64,000 nucleotides of DNA, taken from assembly GCA_002478885.1 (NCBI GenBank), contig DLKC01000056.1, positions 1 through 64,000 of the forward strand, read 5' to 3'. Below are positions 8,041-20,193 of the stretch, piece after piece (position 1 is the first letter of the stretch; every line of letters starts with the position of its first letter). A program made the position numbers and the translations under genes. A model generated the notes under the pieces. That model was not told where the DNA came from, ran no database searches, and worked only from the letters and a program-made list of their open reading frames with translations. The DNA comes from Chitinophagaceae bacterium UBA7600. Lineage in GTDB: Bacteria; Bacteroidota; Bacteroidia; Chitinophagales; Chitinophagaceae.

Positions 8041-9600
8041 TTACTCTATCTTAAACCAATCCACATCTACATAGCCGCCGGTTTGTTTGGTTGCATAATT
8101 AAAAATACCAAAACGGTAACCCATAAAATGGGGCAGGGTATAAGTCATCTTTAACGGAGTGCCGATGGGTTTCCATGTTTTATTGTCCAGGCTGTAAAAG
8201 AAGTTGGCGGTGTCGCGCAGACCGGTGAAGTCGCATGTTGCTTTTAGAAAAACGGTTTGCTGTTGCAGTGGTATCGTTGCCACTTCTTCTTTGATCCCTG
8301 TTCCTGCATTCACCATAACGATGGATCGCTTACCATTGCCAGATTTGATGGCAACATATCCATCATTTTTTTGCAGCAGGCAGAGACCTGCTACGTCGCC
8401 GTCTTTCATATGCGACACATCTATTGAAATACTGCCACTGCATTGCGGACCAAATGTTCTTTGTGTAAGTGTATTGCGTGCGGATAATACAGAACTATCC
8501 ATACGCCCGGTGGTTAAACGAAGAAAACCGGGACGTGCAGTAAGCGACCATAAGCTGTTATCTGGATTATGATTCCATTGCCACACCAATGGTAGAGCAG
8601 CATCCTGTTTTTTGCGGTTGAAATTATCCGGTGCCACTATGCCCGGTATAATGCTGCGGTTTGCAGGCAGGTTTAGCTGTTCCGGTACTTTTCCATCAAC
8701 ACCAATAACAGGCCAGCCATCTTTCCAGTTAACAGGAACCAGATATGGTATGCGGCCGACAGCACCATAGTCGCGAAACAGGTAAGCAAACCATTGCCCG
8801 CCAGGCGTATCGATCAATCCACCTTGTGCAATGCCAAGGTATTGGAGTGCCAGTTTCCCTTCATAAGGCCCGGTAATTTTATCTGCCCTGTGTACAATAA
8901 CAGTACGCATGCCAGCTCTCGGCCACGTGATATTAAAGAGATAATATTTACCATTCAGTTTCCACAGTTGTGAGCCTTCTGCACCCAGCATAATATTATC
9001 GCCCGCAGGTTTGCTTGCATTGTCAATAATCACTTGCTGTACCGCATTTTCTTTAACGCCATTGAGATCATCTTTCAATTCAACGATTTTGATCGTGCCG
9101 TTTCCATACACGAGGTACACTTTACCATCATCGTCAAAAAATAAACTATGGTCATGATAGGCCGGCGAAAAGCTTATTCTTTTCCAGGCACCGTTTTCAA
9201 TATCGTTGGTGCTGTAGATATATGTTTTATTCGTTGTTTGTGCAAACGTGGTTACGTAGTACATGCCATTGTGATAACGCATGCTGCTTGCCCATGAACC
9301 GCGGCCATATGCATCTTTACCATCGGTTAAATTCAATGCATCTACATCCGCAAGTGTATCATACGCATAACTTACAATTTTCCAGTTTACAAGATCATCA
9401 GACTTCATGATGGGCACACCCGGGCTCATGTGCATGGTAGTACTGCTCATGTAATAGCTGTTGCCTACGCGTATCATCGACATGTCGGGCACATCGGCAA
9501 ATATGACAGGATTATTCGCCTGTTTGTTTTGTGCCTGCGCAATGCTGCCACAGCACAACACAACAGCAAACAGTAACCATGTTTTTATCGTTCGATTCAT
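8041..9600 (-). CDS. Secreted glycoside hydrolase family 43 (xylosidase/arabinofuranosidase type)
   Basis: A 519-residue exported enzyme with a signal peptide ending near AQAQ (residue 24). The N-terminal five-bladed propeller (residues about 30-320) has GH43 features: the base Asp region FADVPDMSMIRVG (D36/D39), an Asp in AYHDHSLFFDD (D150) and the probable acid Glu in LGAEGSQLW (E208). STTMHMSPGVPIMKSDDLVNW is typical of the xylosidase/arabinofuranosidase subgroup. Residues about 330-519 form a beta-sandwich domain as in GH43 xylosidases. Last gene of the minus-strand degradation cluster. Likely removes xylose or arabinose from side chains; exact specificity cannot be read from sequence. 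Confidence 0.9.
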   Translation of the reverse strand: MNRTIKTWLLFAVVLCCGSIAQAQNKQANNPVIFADVPDMSMIRVGNSYYMSSTTMHMSPGVPIMKSDDLVNWKIVSYAYDTLADVDALNLTDGKDAYGRGSWASSMRYHNGMYYVTTFAQTTNKTYIYSTNDIENGAWKRISFSPAYHDHSLFFDDDGKVYLVYGNGTIKIVELKDDLNGVKENAVQQVIIDNASKPAGDNIMLGAEGSQLWKLNGKYYLFNITWPRAGMRTVIVHRADKITGPYEGKLALQYLGIAQGGLIDTPGGQWFAYLFRDYGAVGRIPYLVPVNWKDGWPVIGVDGKVPEQLNLPANRSIIPGIVAPDNFNRKKQDAALPLVWQWNHNPDNSLWSLTARPGFLRLTTGRMDSSVLSARNTLTQRTFGPQCSGSISIDVSHMKDGDVAGLCLLQKNDGYVAIKSGNGKRSIVMVNAGTGIKEEVATIPLQQQTVFLKATCDFTGLRDTANFFYSLDNKTWKPIGTPLKMTYTLPHFMGYRFGIFNYATKQTGGYVDVDWFKIE

Positions 9601-9633
9601 AAAAGATTTCTTTTGATTCCTGCAATGCTATCT

Positions 9634-9716
9634 TTTTTATACCAGCTGCAAAGCAGGTGGCATCGTCCCTTGCGTCGCAAGCACTTTGGCTGTAAATCTT
9701 TTGGCAGCATAAAAGC
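9634..9716 (+). repeat. 83-bp direct repeat, copy 1 (flanks GH29 gene)
   Basis: Matches 12174-12256. The last 56 bases and the first 14 (TTTTTATACCAGCT) are identical; only about a dozen bases between them differ. It carries TTGCGTCGCAAGCACTTTGG, close to the core of the dispersed 20-bp repeat. The ends are weakly inverted (TTTTATACCAGC versus TTTTATGCTGCC on the other strand). It lies upstream of the GH43 start codon and may be part of its leader. Confidence 0.9.
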
Positions 9717-9717
9717 C

Positions 9718-10012
9718 ACTGCTTGTTCTGGCTTTGCGTTCACGCATTTCCTTCGTTGATTTCAGTTCATTTCTTTCTTTCGCTCACATTCATAATTATT
9801 TTTTTGGCGTTCGCGAATCTCCTTCATCGATTTTAGTACCTATGCTAATGTGGCTTGGGCTTTTGTAGTTGCATGAGCTTTTCTCCAGGATTTGCCTAAA
9901 GTGAATTTTTTGAACCTGTACGACCTTGTCATGAAAATCCTTTAATTCTTTAAATCCTGGTTCAGACGATTTCCTGTACCGGCACAGCATAAAAAATACT
10001 GCTGTTGCAAAC
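9718..10012. other. Intergenic tract with a diverged 31-bp direct repeat
   Basis: Two 31-bp segments, 9736-9766 and 9807-9837, match at 25 positions; both contain TCCTTC followed by a GATTT block. The rest (9840-9990) reads through on the minus strand as a 64-codon frame with no recognised domain. From memory, the AATCCTTTAATTCTTTAAAT stretch resembles multi-copy intergenic sequence in other Bacteroidota, so this may be a repeat remnant and not a gene. Confidence 0.5.
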
Positions 10013-12100
10013 CTATTCTGTCAGCACCTCTACTTCTGCATATCCGACCGCATTATTATTCTGTGTATTGTTTAACGCACGTAGCTTTATAAAACGGGCG
10101 CTCACAGCCATAAATGTTATGGTCTGCCATAAAGGATTGTTTTTGATATTGGAGAATTCGCCGCTGTCAACAAGTTGCCATTGCACATTATCGTTTGACA
10201 CATAGAAAGCATAGTTTGTAATTATTCCGCCGGCCCACCAGTTCTGGTCAGGCAGGTAACGAAAGCCATTCAGCTTCTCTGTTTTGCCAAGATCAATCAC
10301 CAGGTCAACGGGCATGGTTGCATTGTCTTTCTGATACCACTGCGTGCTCGCTTGCCCATCCAGTATTCTGGATGCAGTGCTGTCTTCTAAGCCAAGTATC
10401 CTCCATTCCTTTTTTGCAATATCGAATTTTTCGCTTGTCACGCTGCTGCTTTTCTTAGTAACAGCATCCCAGGCAATTGCGTTGATGGTAATTTTTCCAT
10501 CACCCGTTTCAACAGGCGCCTCGTATTTTTTTGACTGCGTTGTTGGTGTGCTACCGTCGAGCGTGTAGAATATCACGGATTCAGGATCGGCAGGGGTGAT
10601 CACTACATCGCCGGATTGTTTGCGGGTGATGACCGGTGCTGTTAATATCTGTGGCGCATTGAATACTTCTATGTTTGAAATAAGCGGGCATGCTTTTGCT
10701 GCCGTAACAGTAAACCTTAGCTTATTGCTCCGAACTGTTGCAAAGCGAAGTATGCGTTTGTAGCCAATCGTCGTTTGTTTGTCTATCGTTTTCCATTCCC
10801 CGTTTGCCATTGCTTCAATGGTAAAGGATTGTACGCGCTGACCAAGTGTAATATATTCCTGTACGAGAAAGCGGTTGAAGGAAACAGGTCTGCCAAAATC
10901 AATTGTAAGCGATGCAGACTTTACTGTATCATCTGTTGCCCAATAGGACTCATTGTTTGGATCCAGCACTTTTTCCGGATTATATGAGGCACTGTTACCC
11001 CGCACATTTGATGCTGTTGCTGTAGCATTCTTTGCAAGATCAACGGCAAATGCTTCTTTTCTTGCTTTTGCAAAATCCAGTGCTGCTCTTTCATCTTTCT
11101 CATTGATCAGCCCATTTGGCATTACCGGGAAATTAAGCAATAGTGTTGCGTTCCTTCCTACAGAGTTGTAATAGATATTCATTAGCCCTGGCAAAGTTTT
11201 CACTTTACCGTCCTCTTTGGGGTGATAAAACCATTCCGGTCTTATAGAAGTATTTACCTCCCCCGGGACCCATGTGTCGCCGTTCTCCACACCATACCGC
11301 AACATATTCTCCGGCACATCACCCGTTTTGTTTAAAAAGCTCCAATTTGTTTCGCCTACATAGCCCGATTCTGTTCCCACCCAGCGGAGGTCGGCCCTGT
11401 CCCCGCCGTCGTTCCATATGACGATATTTGGCTGCAGTTCCCTTACAAGTTTGTAGGTGTTGGGCCAATCGTAATAGGTTTTAGCATCTATCTTTCTTGT
11501 TTCATTGACACCCCCGTAATAACCGGAGCCACCATTGGCACCATCAAACCATATCTCGAAAATATCGCCATAGTTCGTGAGCAATTCTCTTAACTGGTTG
11601 CGGAAATAAGTAATGTATTCCGGCTTGCCATAATCTGCACTGTTCCTGTCCCACGGCGACAGGTAAATACCAAACTTTAACCCGTAAACTTTACAGGCTT
11701 CTGACATATCGCGCACAATATCTCCTTTGCCATTTTTCCATGGACAATTCTTTACTGAATAATCAGTGTAAGCAGACGGCCATAAACAAAAACCGCTGTG
11801 ATGTTTGGCGGTGAGTATTACGCCTTTCATTCCTGCTTCTTTGCAGATGCGCGCCCACTGCATACAATCAAGTTCAGCGGGATTAAATATTTCCGGGTCT
11901 TCATTGCCAAACCCCCATGAAATATCTGTATAGGTATTGACCGAAAAATGGATAAATGCATAATATTCCATTTGCTGCCATCGCAGCTGGTTGGCGGAAG
12001 GTACAGGACCATAGGCAGCGGGTCTGTTGCTCTGACCACATACGATCATACGGGGTACAATGAAAACAACAAACAGGATAAGAAATTTTGTTTTACTCAT
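10013..12100 (-). CDS. Secreted alpha-L-fucosidase, GH29, with carbohydrate-binding domains
   Basis: A 695-residue exported GH29 enzyme. The catalytic barrel (residues about 30-350) shows family hallmarks: the FIHFSVNTYTDISWGFG loop, TAKHHSGFCLWPS, and the nucleophile Asp in EIWFDGANG (D186). Next comes an F5/8 type C-like domain (about 355-475), a chitobiase C-terminal-type segment with YTLDGSTPT (about 490-555), and a second F5/8-like domain (about 565-690). It cleaves terminal alpha-L-fucose; linkage preference is unknown. The gene is bracketed by two 83-bp direct repeats, unlike its neighbours, which hints at separate insertion or duplication history. Confidence 0.93.
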   Translation of the reverse strand: MSKTKFLILFVVFIVPRMIVCGQSNRPAAYGPVPSANQLRWQQMEYYAFIHFSVNTYTDISWGFGNEDPEIFNPAELDCMQWARICKEAGMKGVILTAKHHSGFCLWPSAYTDYSVKNCPWKNGKGDIVRDMSEACKVYGLKFGIYLSPWDRNSADYGKPEYITYFRNQLRELLTNYGDIFEIWFDGANGGSGYYGGVNETRKIDAKTYYDWPNTYKLVRELQPNIVIWNDGGDRADLRWVGTESGYVGETNWSFLNKTGDVPENMLRYGVENGDTWVPGEVNTSIRPEWFYHPKEDGKVKTLPGLMNIYYNSVGRNATLLLNFPVMPNGLINEKDERAALDFAKARKEAFAVDLAKNATATASNVRGNSASYNPEKVLDPNNESYWATDDTVKSASLTIDFGRPVSFNRFLVQEYITLGQRVQSFTIEAMANGEWKTIDKQTTIGYKRILRFATVRSNKLRFTVTAAKACPLISNIEVFNAPQILTAPVITRKQSGDVVITPADPESVIFYTLDGSTPTTQSKKYEAPVETGDGKITINAIAWDAVTKKSSSVTSEKFDIAKKEWRILGLEDSTASRILDGQASTQWYQKDNATMPVDLVIDLGKTEKLNGFRYLPDQNWWAGGIITNYAFYVSNDNVQWQLVDSGEFSNIKNNPLWQTITFMAVSARFIKLRALNNTQNNNAVGYAEVEVLTE

Positions 12101-12173
12101 AGCAACTTCACTTAATAAGGTTTCAAAGTATTAATTGTTGTCTACTTGGCCAGAACTGGTAAAGTACTGCTCG

Positions 12174-12256
12174 TTTTTATACCAGCTTTTGCGCTCCTGG
12201 CATCGTCCCTTGCGTCGCAAGCACTTTGGCTGTAAATCTTTTGGCAGCATAAAAGC
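12174..12256 (+). repeat. 83-bp direct repeat, copy 2 (flanks GH29 gene)
   Basis: Partner of 9634-9716 in the same orientation, 2.54 kb apart. Located upstream of the GH29 start, between GH29 and GH51. Confidence 0.9.
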
Positions 12257-12278
12257 TCCACAATGAACCGGGAGATGA

Positions 12279-12295
12279 ACGTAGTGCGACGCAAC
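12279..12295 (+). repeat. Dispersed repeat, type 1, partly decayed
   Basis: GTGCGACGCAAC at 12284-12295 matches the core; the left part (ACGTA) has diverged. It is followed by AGGTGTTGCC. It lies 23 bp beyond the second 83-bp repeat. Confidence 0.65.
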
Positions 12296-12354
12296 AGGTG
12301 TTGCCACAAAGAGCTGTAGCTGGTATCATAACATCTAATAAGTTATTTGCATTT

Positions 12355-14484
12355 TTATTTCCCGGTTTTTATTTCCAGGATAGTTACAGCGTATGGATCG
12401 AGCACCCTGGTAAAGGATGGTTTGATGCCTTGTATGGTTGTGATAACAGGGATGATATTTTTGCCATTGGTTATGCTGTTTGTATCATCGGGGCTATTGC
12501 CTTTTACAACAGCCATTGTTGCTTCCGGTGCGATGCCTGCAACAGCTTGCAGGTTTATTTGTATGCTTTGTTTTTTAGCCGATGTATTGACCATCTTCAA
12601 ATAAATGGTGCCTGTTTTGTCATTCCTTGTTGCGGCATAAAAAAGCGTGGGAATAGCTTTTGCTTTTACGCCTTTCGCACTGTCTTCGCTGGAAAGCGGC
12701 TTGTATTGCACGGGTACATTTTCGAATGTTGCCGGCACAATTTTATTACCAAGGTAATGGTTGAACAGTTGCTGCACATAATAGGAAGGCGAGCCGTAAC
12801 TGTTCAAGGCATCATAACCGATGAGGTCAGAATCCCACTGCCATGCTTTTTTGCCGGATGCGTCTTTGCTTACGTTTACAAACAGGGGCGCATAGCAGGA
12901 CATGATGACGATATCTGAATTCCGTTCCATTCCCGTCATCCATGCCGCATCGCCCAGGGCAGCATTTAAATTTGTTGCAGGCGCCCCTTCCCGTGTAGCC
13001 CATTCGCCGACAAATATTTTTGGGCCATTGCGGTCGTAGGAGTCGTACTGGGCAGCATTCTCCCACATATCCCAGCTGTTGCGGTAATAGTGTTCATCCA
13101 CTACGGCGGCCTCCTTGCCTTTTACGCTCATCGAAGGGTATTGTGTTGCCGGTATGGTTGAGAGGCAGGTAAGGTTTGGATACTTTGCCTCAATGGCTTC
13201 CCTGAACTGTTTAAAACGACCGTCATAGCTGTTACTCCGGTCGAACCAGTCTTCATTGCCTATTTCAACATAAGTCAGCTTAAACGGCGCCGGGTGCCCG
13301 TCTGCCACGCGTTTAGCGCCCCAATAGGTAGACGCATCGCCGGTTACATACTCGATCTCTTCCAGCGCATCCTGTATATATGGCTTTAACAAAGGACCCG
13401 CATCTACATGATCGCCCATTAAAGAATATCCGGCATATAAGGCCAGCACCGGTTCTGCGCCCATGTCTTCACACCATTCGAGGAATTCAAGCAGCCCCAT
13501 ACCATCGGAAGCGCGGTAACCCCAGGAGCCATTGTGGCCGGGCCTGTTTTCCAATGTACCCAATGTGGTTTTCCAGGGAAATGCGTCGGTGATCATCGGG
13601 CCTTCCAGGAAATTGCCACCGGGGAAGCGCAGGAATTTCGGTTTCATATCGACAAGCAACTGCATCAGGTCCGGCCTGTTGCCGTTTTCGCGATTGTTAT
13701 AGGTTGGTGGAAATAAAGAAACAAGGTTGAAGTAATATAAACCTACACGGTTTGTTGAAATAACAAAACGGGCATCTTTTGTGGGCTCGATGCCGGCGGT
13801 TGTTGTTAACGATACTTCATACTTTTTCCAGTAAATACTTTTCTCCAGGTTTACTGTGCCCGTTGCGTAGACTGTTTTACCATCATTGCTTTCGAGGGTA
13901 ACAGTTATGGGACCGGGCGTATTGTTTGGAAGATCGGGCAGTGGTGGCGTGGTTGGTTTGGGTTCCCATGGCCAGAGAAAAGGTTCGGTACGTTCTGAAC
14001 CCTTCATATAGAAAGATGCTTTGTAGGTTGTGGCTGGTTTTATTGGGATACCCCAATAACCTTCATTCGCAATCCCTACCCTGCCGGTGGCTTTTTCAAC
14101 GGTAAGGCGCAGGCATGTTGAAAGCGCGCCATTGATGGCATGTTTTCTTTCGTCGTACGGGATGTTGTTTTCGTCAGCGGCCATCAGCTTGATATCGGCA
14201 TTGTCTGCTGCATTATTCTTTACGAGGCTCCACGCTTCGGGCGTTGTTTTGTTGTCTTTGAAGATGCGGTTGCGGATCAGCTCTGCATACAAACCGCCGT
14301 CATAGGCATGATTGATTTCTTCAGTCATGAGCCCGTATAACATGGGGCTTACATCTGCACCGGCTTTACCCGCGTCGAGCGTAAGTGTTGTCTTTTTTTG
14401 CGCCTGCGCGCCAAAAAAGGCGCAGGTCAAAAACCCGGCGGCTATACAAAGCCTTTTCAAAAGCTGCTGTTGCATCATTGACAT
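12355..14484 (-). CDS. Secreted alpha-L-arabinofuranosidase, GH51
   Basis: A 709-residue exported enzyme with a signal peptide ending near AQAQ (residue 29). An N-terminal sandwich and CBM4/9-like insert (about 45-260) precede the catalytic barrel (about 265-510). The acid/base Glu is in YVEIGNEDWF (E411) and the nucleophile in KIFVGEWATREG (E494), and the substrate-loop motif FLRFPGGNFLEG is intact. The rest is the C-terminal arabinofuranosidase sandwich. It removes alpha-L-arabinofuranosyl side chains from arabinan, arabinoxylan or similar. ATGs at 14484, 14478 and 14475 are all possible starts. It begins 87 bp after the esterase stop, so the two are probably cotranscribed. Confidence 0.93.
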   Translation of the reverse strand: MSMMQQQLLKRLCIAAGFLTCAFFGAQAQKKTTLTLDAGKAGADVSPMLYGLMTEEINHAYDGGLYAELIRNRIFKDNKTTPEAWSLVKNNAADNADIKLMAADENNIPYDERKHAINGALSTCLRLTVEKATGRVGIANEGYWGIPIKPATTYKASFYMKGSERTEPFLWPWEPKPTTPPLPDLPNNTPGPITVTLESNDGKTVYATGTVNLEKSIYWKKYEVSLTTTAGIEPTKDARFVISTNRVGLYYFNLVSLFPPTYNNRENGNRPDLMQLLVDMKPKFLRFPGGNFLEGPMITDAFPWKTTLGTLENRPGHNGSWGYRASDGMGLLEFLEWCEDMGAEPVLALYAGYSLMGDHVDAGPLLKPYIQDALEEIEYVTGDASTYWGAKRVADGHPAPFKLTYVEIGNEDWFDRSNSYDGRFKQFREAIEAKYPNLTCLSTIPATQYPSMSVKGKEAAVVDEHYYRNSWDMWENAAQYDSYDRNGPKIFVGEWATREGAPATNLNAALGDAAWMTGMERNSDIVIMSCYAPLFVNVSKDASGKKAWQWDSDLIGYDALNSYGSPSYYVQQLFNHYLGNKIVPATFENVPVQYKPLSSEDSAKGVKAKAIPTLFYAATRNDKTGTIYLKMVNTSAKKQSIQINLQAVAGIAPEATMAVVKGNSPDDTNSITNGKNIIPVITTIQGIKPSFTRVLDPYAVTILEIKTGK

Positions 14485-14571
14485 TTTAAAAGATGATTGT
14501 TCCTGTTTTATTATTGAAAGAAAATATTCGTTGCACTGCTTGTTTTATAGCAGCAATGCCCTGTGATCGAT

Positions 14572-16506
<1,935 letters not shown>

Positions 16507-16562
16507 TTAAGTTTTAAAATGCTGTATTTGTGTTACCGGCTTCTGCACTGCTATTGAGCATC

Positions 16563-16717
16563 GTTGCGTCGCACCCTTCAGCGTTCACTCAATCGTGAGC
16601 GTGAGAAAAAAAACCGTGAAACGTGAGACGTCAGACGTGAGAAGTGGAGCCTGAGAAACCCTTTCACTGTTTCGAGCCTGGCGATTTTTTTGTTGCAGCA
16701 CAAGTGTGCGACGCAAC
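16563..16717. repeat. Inverted pair of dispersed repeats (type 1, type 1), 155 bp
   Basis: GTTGCGTCGCACCCTTCA (16563-16580) faces ACAAGTGTGCGACGCAAC (16700-16717). The spacer holds short degenerate CGTGAGACGT units (16590-16650) and ends GCCTGGCGATTTTTTTGTTG ahead of the right arm, as in the pair at 23380-23530. Immediately outside, CAGGCGG (16717-16723) and CCGCCTG (16738-16744) form a stem 10 bp after the GH95 stop. It has no T run and could act as a 3' end for GH95. Confidence 0.88.
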
Positions 16718-16753
16718 AGGCGGTGATACCAGCACTGCCGCCTGGCACAAAAA

Positions 16754-19213
16754 TTATTTTATGATAAAGCTGTATGTTTTTCCGGCCTGTGTTGCGATAT
16801 CATATACAAAAGTTGCTTTCAGTTGTGGTACGCTGATCGTTGCTTTTGCAGAGATAACGGGCGCAGCAGTTTGCTCCACATAATAAAACGCATTACTGTT
16901 ATTACCGCTTGCCACTTGCAGGGCAATGCCATTGCTGTTCATTATTTCGTTGGGTGTTCTCAGCCGAAGGTTACCACCAAGCGTTGACCGGATCACCAGT
17001 TTTGTAATGTTGCCCTCTTTCCATTCAAGATCCTGTATGACAAAGCCGCCCCTCGCACGTAAGCCCTGCACGCTGCCCTGCTGCCATGCATCGGGCAATG
17101 CGGGCAATACATGCAATTCGCCGTTCTCACTCTGCATGAGCATTTCGGCAATGCCACTCGTGCAACCAAAATTTCCATCAATCTGAAATGGCGGATGCGC
17201 ATCAAACAAATTATTATAGGTGCCGCCGCCACCTTCGTTGGTGCCCACGGGTGTTAGCTGGTTTTGTATGAGTTTATACGCATGGTTGCCGTCGAGCATT
17301 TTTGCCCACCAGTTCACTTTCCAGCCCATGCTCCATCCTGTTGAAACATCGCCCCGTTGCAGCAATGTATTTTTTGCAGCGCTGTATAATTCCGGCGTGC
17401 GATACGGAGCGACCTGGTTGGAAGGAAACAACCCATACAAATGAGATACATGGCGGTGGTGATCATTAGGATCATCCACATCATCGAGCCACTCCTGCAA
17501 TTGCCCGTACCGGCCGATATGCATCGGCGGCAATTTGCTGCGCTTTTGTTTGAGGGTATCGATCAATGAAGCATCTGTATGTAATATTTCCGCAGCACGA
17601 ATGGCATTGGAAAAAACATCGAACACGATCTGATTGGTCATGGTAACACCTGCATCGAGGGAGGAACCTTCGTGTGCAGCAGGAGCATTTTCAGGGGACA
17701 TGTCCGGGCAAACAACCAGCCAGTGGTATTTGGGATGCTCCACTAAAAAATCTGCATAGAACAACGCCGCATTTTTTAAAACAGGATAGATGGATGCCAG
17801 GTATTTTTTATCGCCATTGTATAAATAATGTTCCCAAAGATGCTGGCTTGTCCAACCGCCGCCATTGTTCCAAATGCCCCAGAAGGCTCCATCCACGGCA
17901 CCTGTAGCGCGCCAGATATCCGTGTTGTGGTGGGCCATCCAGCCGCGTGCCGCATACATATCTCTTGCGGTTTGTGTGCCGGTGACCGCCATCTCCTGTA
18001 CCATTTGCAAAAAAGGCTGGTGGAGTTCCGCAAGATTTGTTTTTTCTGCAGGCCAGTAGTTCATCTCCGCATTGATGTTGATGGTGTATTTACTGTCCCA
18101 CGGCGGGTAAAGCTGGTTGTTCCAGATGCCTTGTAATGTGGCAGGTTGACCACCCGGCTGTGAAGAAGAGATGAGCAGGTACCTGCCATACTGGAAATAG
18201 AGTGCTACAAACTGCGGATCGTTTACGGTATCAAAATTCTTCAGGCGTTCATCTGTAGAAAGTGCTGCAGCAGTTGTTGTACCAAGATCGAGATGTACCC
18301 GGTTAAAATATTGTTGGTAGGCTGCAATATGCGCCTTTTCGATGGCAGCAAATGGTTTAGTGACCGCTTTGCTTAAATAGCCTGCGGCCCTTGCACCTGC
18401 ATTGCCGCTGAGGTCGTGATAATTATTGAAGTTCGTTGCGATGGAAATGTAGATGGTTACCGTGTTTGCATTGCTGATGGTAACGGAGGTATCTGTTGCG
18501 GTAACGATGCCGCCATCTGTTTTAAATTGTGTAATGCCTTTGAATTGCAGCAGACCTTTCACGCCTTCATGATCAATGGTGGTGCCTTCCATTGTTAATT
18601 GTCCGGAAGCGGTTGCATGCATAACGGCTTTTGGTTGCGGCGTTGTATAGTATGCAGTAAAGGAAATGCTATTGGCTTTGCTGGCTGTTAACTGCACTAC
18701 AATAACACGATCCGGAAATGAAGCGAGTGTTTTTCTTGTGTAGGTGATATTGTTTGCTGTGTAACGTGTTGTTGTTGTAGCTTTTTCTATATCCAGCTCG
18801 CGGTAATAGTTTGTGTAATTATTGTGGCCGGGGAAGACGAGTTGCAGGTTACCCACAGGCTCAAACATTTGCCCATGGGATGTCTTGCTTACCATAATCC
18901 TGTTGGCCAATTGCTCGGCTTCTTTTTGTTTACCATCGAAGATTAGTTTGCGGATCACGGGCAATGAATCAAGGCAGGCGCTGTTATCGTTCCGGTTGGG
19001 GCTGCCGCTCCATACGGTGCTTTCGTTCAGTTGTACTTTTTCCGTGTCTACATTGCCGTAGACCATGGCACCAAGAAAGCCATTGCCAACCGGTAGTGCG
19101 TTTTCCCAGCGATTACCTGCTGATTTACTGTACCATAATTTGAGTGCGGTGGATTGCTGAGCGTTTGCGACAATGATCAGGCAACAGCCTGCAACGGACA
19201 ATATATTTTTCAT
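16754..19213 (-). CDS. Secreted glycoside hydrolase family 95 (alpha-L-fucosidase type)
   Basis: An 819-residue exported enzyme with a short signal peptide (about 19 residues). The N-terminal sandwich domain begins [20 protein letters not shown] and contains [10 protein letters not shown]. The (alpha/alpha)6 barrel (about 290-690) carries the Asn pair in [11 protein letters not shown], the acid Glu in the SPEN motif, [10 protein letters not shown], and the Asp in FQIDGNFG, matching residues that act in characterised 1,2-alpha-L-fucosidases. Some GH95 enzymes act on L-galactose. The AGVTMTNQI stretch has Thr where I would expect Asp in many relatives. First enzyme gene after the kinase/regulator pair and the likely start of the enzyme operon. 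Confidence 0.92.
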   Translation of the reverse strand: MKNILSVAGCCLIIVANAQQSTALKLWYSKSAGNRWENALPVGNGFLGAMVYGNVDTEKVQLNESTVWSGSPNRNDNSACLDSLPVIRKLIFDGKQKEAEQLANRIMVSKTSHGQMFEPVGNLQLVFPGHNNYTNYYRELDIEKATTTTRYTANNITYTRKTLASFPDRVIVVQLTASKANSISFTAYYTTPQPKAVMHATASGQLTMEGTTIDHEGVKGLLQFKGITQFKTDGGIVTATDTSVTISNANTVTIYISIATNFNNYHDLSGNAGARAAGYLSKAVTKPFAAIEKAHIAAYQQYFNRVHLDLGTTTAAALSTDERLKNFDTVNDPQFVALYFQYGRYLLISSSQPGGQPATLQGIWNNQLYPPWDSKYTININAEMNYWPAEKTNLAELHQPFLQMVQEMAVTGTQTARDMYAARGWMAHHNTDIWRATGAVDGAFWGIWNNGGGWTSQHLWEHYLYNGDKKYLASIYPVLKNAALFYADFLVEHPKYHWLVVCPDMSPENAPAAHEGSSLDAGVTMTNQIVFDVFSNAIRAAEILHTDASLIDTLKQKRSKLPPMHIGRYGQLQEWLDDVDDPNDHHRHVSHLYGLFPSNQVAPYRTPELYSAAKNTLLQRGDVSTGWSMGWKVNWWAKMLDGNHAYKLIQNQLTPVGTNEGGGGTYNNLFDAHPPFQIDGNFGCTSGIAEMLMQSENGELHVLPALPDAWQQGSVQGLRARGGFVIQDLEWKEGNITKLVIRSTLGGNLRLRTPNEIMNSNGIALQVASGNNSNAFYYVEQTAAPVISAKATISVPQLKATFVYDIATQAGKTYSFIIK

Positions 19214-19430
19214 ATGGAAAACTGAATGGTGAATATAAGTGTTTTTTATACATTTATTAAACCGTGCCGGATGATTTTGTTTGCAGCATTACCGGGCAGC
19301 GCAGGAATTAATTGCAAACCGTTGACTATTGAAAAGGCAGCAGTATGATGCAGTTGGAAATTCCGGAAGCAATGTATGATTGCGGAAATTGCGGGCTGTT
19401 GTTCCTGTAATTGCCGAGATGAGACTAATT

Positions 19431-19450
19431 GTACAAGTGTGCGACGCAAC
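19431..19450 (+). repeat. Dispersed repeat, type 1, single perfect copy
   Basis: GTACAAGTGTGCGACGCAAC with no inverted partner nearby. It lies in the 281-bp gap between the GH95 start and the response-regulator stop, so probably in or near the GH95 promoter region. Confidence 0.88.
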
Positions 19451-19494
19451 GAAGACGATGGCAGCAATGCAGCCCGTTACCAAAAAGGAAATGC

Positions 19495-20115
19495 CTAGTA
19501 GTTGATCTTGTATAGCGTGCAGAGATCGATAAGTGCTTTAAAATTTGCCGTATCTGTTTTTTCGTAGATGCGCTTTTTGAGGGTGGATACGGAGTTCATT
19601 TTCAGGTTGAGGGTTTCGGAAATCTGCTTGGTGCCAAAGCCGTTAAGCATATAGTGGAGTATCTGTAACTCGCGTGGTGAGAGGTTTTTAAACGGATTGA
19701 TGCCGGATACGAGGTGGTTGCTTTCTTCGATATTTTTATCGTTGTTCAGGAAATTGGTGAGCACTTTTGTGACCGTGGCATTATCGGATGTTTTGGACAA
19801 ATAGTATTGTATGCTGAACTGTTTCATTGCCTCGCCATAGATCTCGGGCGGCTGCATGGAAAAAAGCATGATGCGCAATTCGGGATAAACGCTTTTGATG
19901 TTGGGGAGTATTTCCAGTGCACTGCCGTCTGGAAATATGATATCGAGGATGAGGTGTGTAAAATAGTTTTTGTTGAGTTCAGCCATAACTCTTGAACAGG
20001 TTCCAGCTTCTGTAATACTGTATTCGCCGATCTCCATTTGTATGAGCAGGGAGATGCCGCGCCGGATTATTCCATGATCGTCGCCAATGAGTATTCTTGG
20101 TCTGATAAGCTGCAT
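19495..20115 (-). CDS. LuxR/NarL-type response regulator
   Basis: A 206-residue two-component regulator. Receiver domain 1-125: acidic pair D12/D13, phosphoacceptor D58 in LILDIIFPDG, S86 and K108 in YLSKT. LuxR-type helix-turn-helix 143-206: SPRELQILHYMLNGFGTKQI and the recognition region NSVSTLKKRIYEK. The sensor kinase gene lies just upstream on the same strand (78 bp gap), and the GH95 gene follows downstream. The simple inference is that it controls the glycoside hydrolase genes. In many Bacteroidota carbohydrate loci this role is filled by a one-protein hybrid sensor; here the parts are split. Confidence 0.93.
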   Translation of the reverse strand: MQLIRPRILIGDDHGIIRRGISLLIQMEIGEYSITEAGTCSRVMAELNKNYFTHLILDIIFPDGSALEILPNIKSVYPELRIMLFSMQPPEIYGEAMKQFSIQYYLSKTSDNATVTKVLTNFLNNDKNIEESNHLVSGINPFKNLSPRELQILHYMLNGFGTKQISETLNLKMNSVSTLKKRIYEKTDTANFKALIDLCTLYKINY

Positions 20116-20193
20116 GCTATAAAAGTCATTTTATTTTACCGGGAGACTGTTAGAATTTATTCTACGTTATAAAAGTACCTCTATCAAAAGTTT

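Noticed and set aside
9796..9990. 64-codon minus-strand frame as a gene
   Set aside because: No domain, no signal and a basic composition; it fits better as repeat-derived intergenic sequence.
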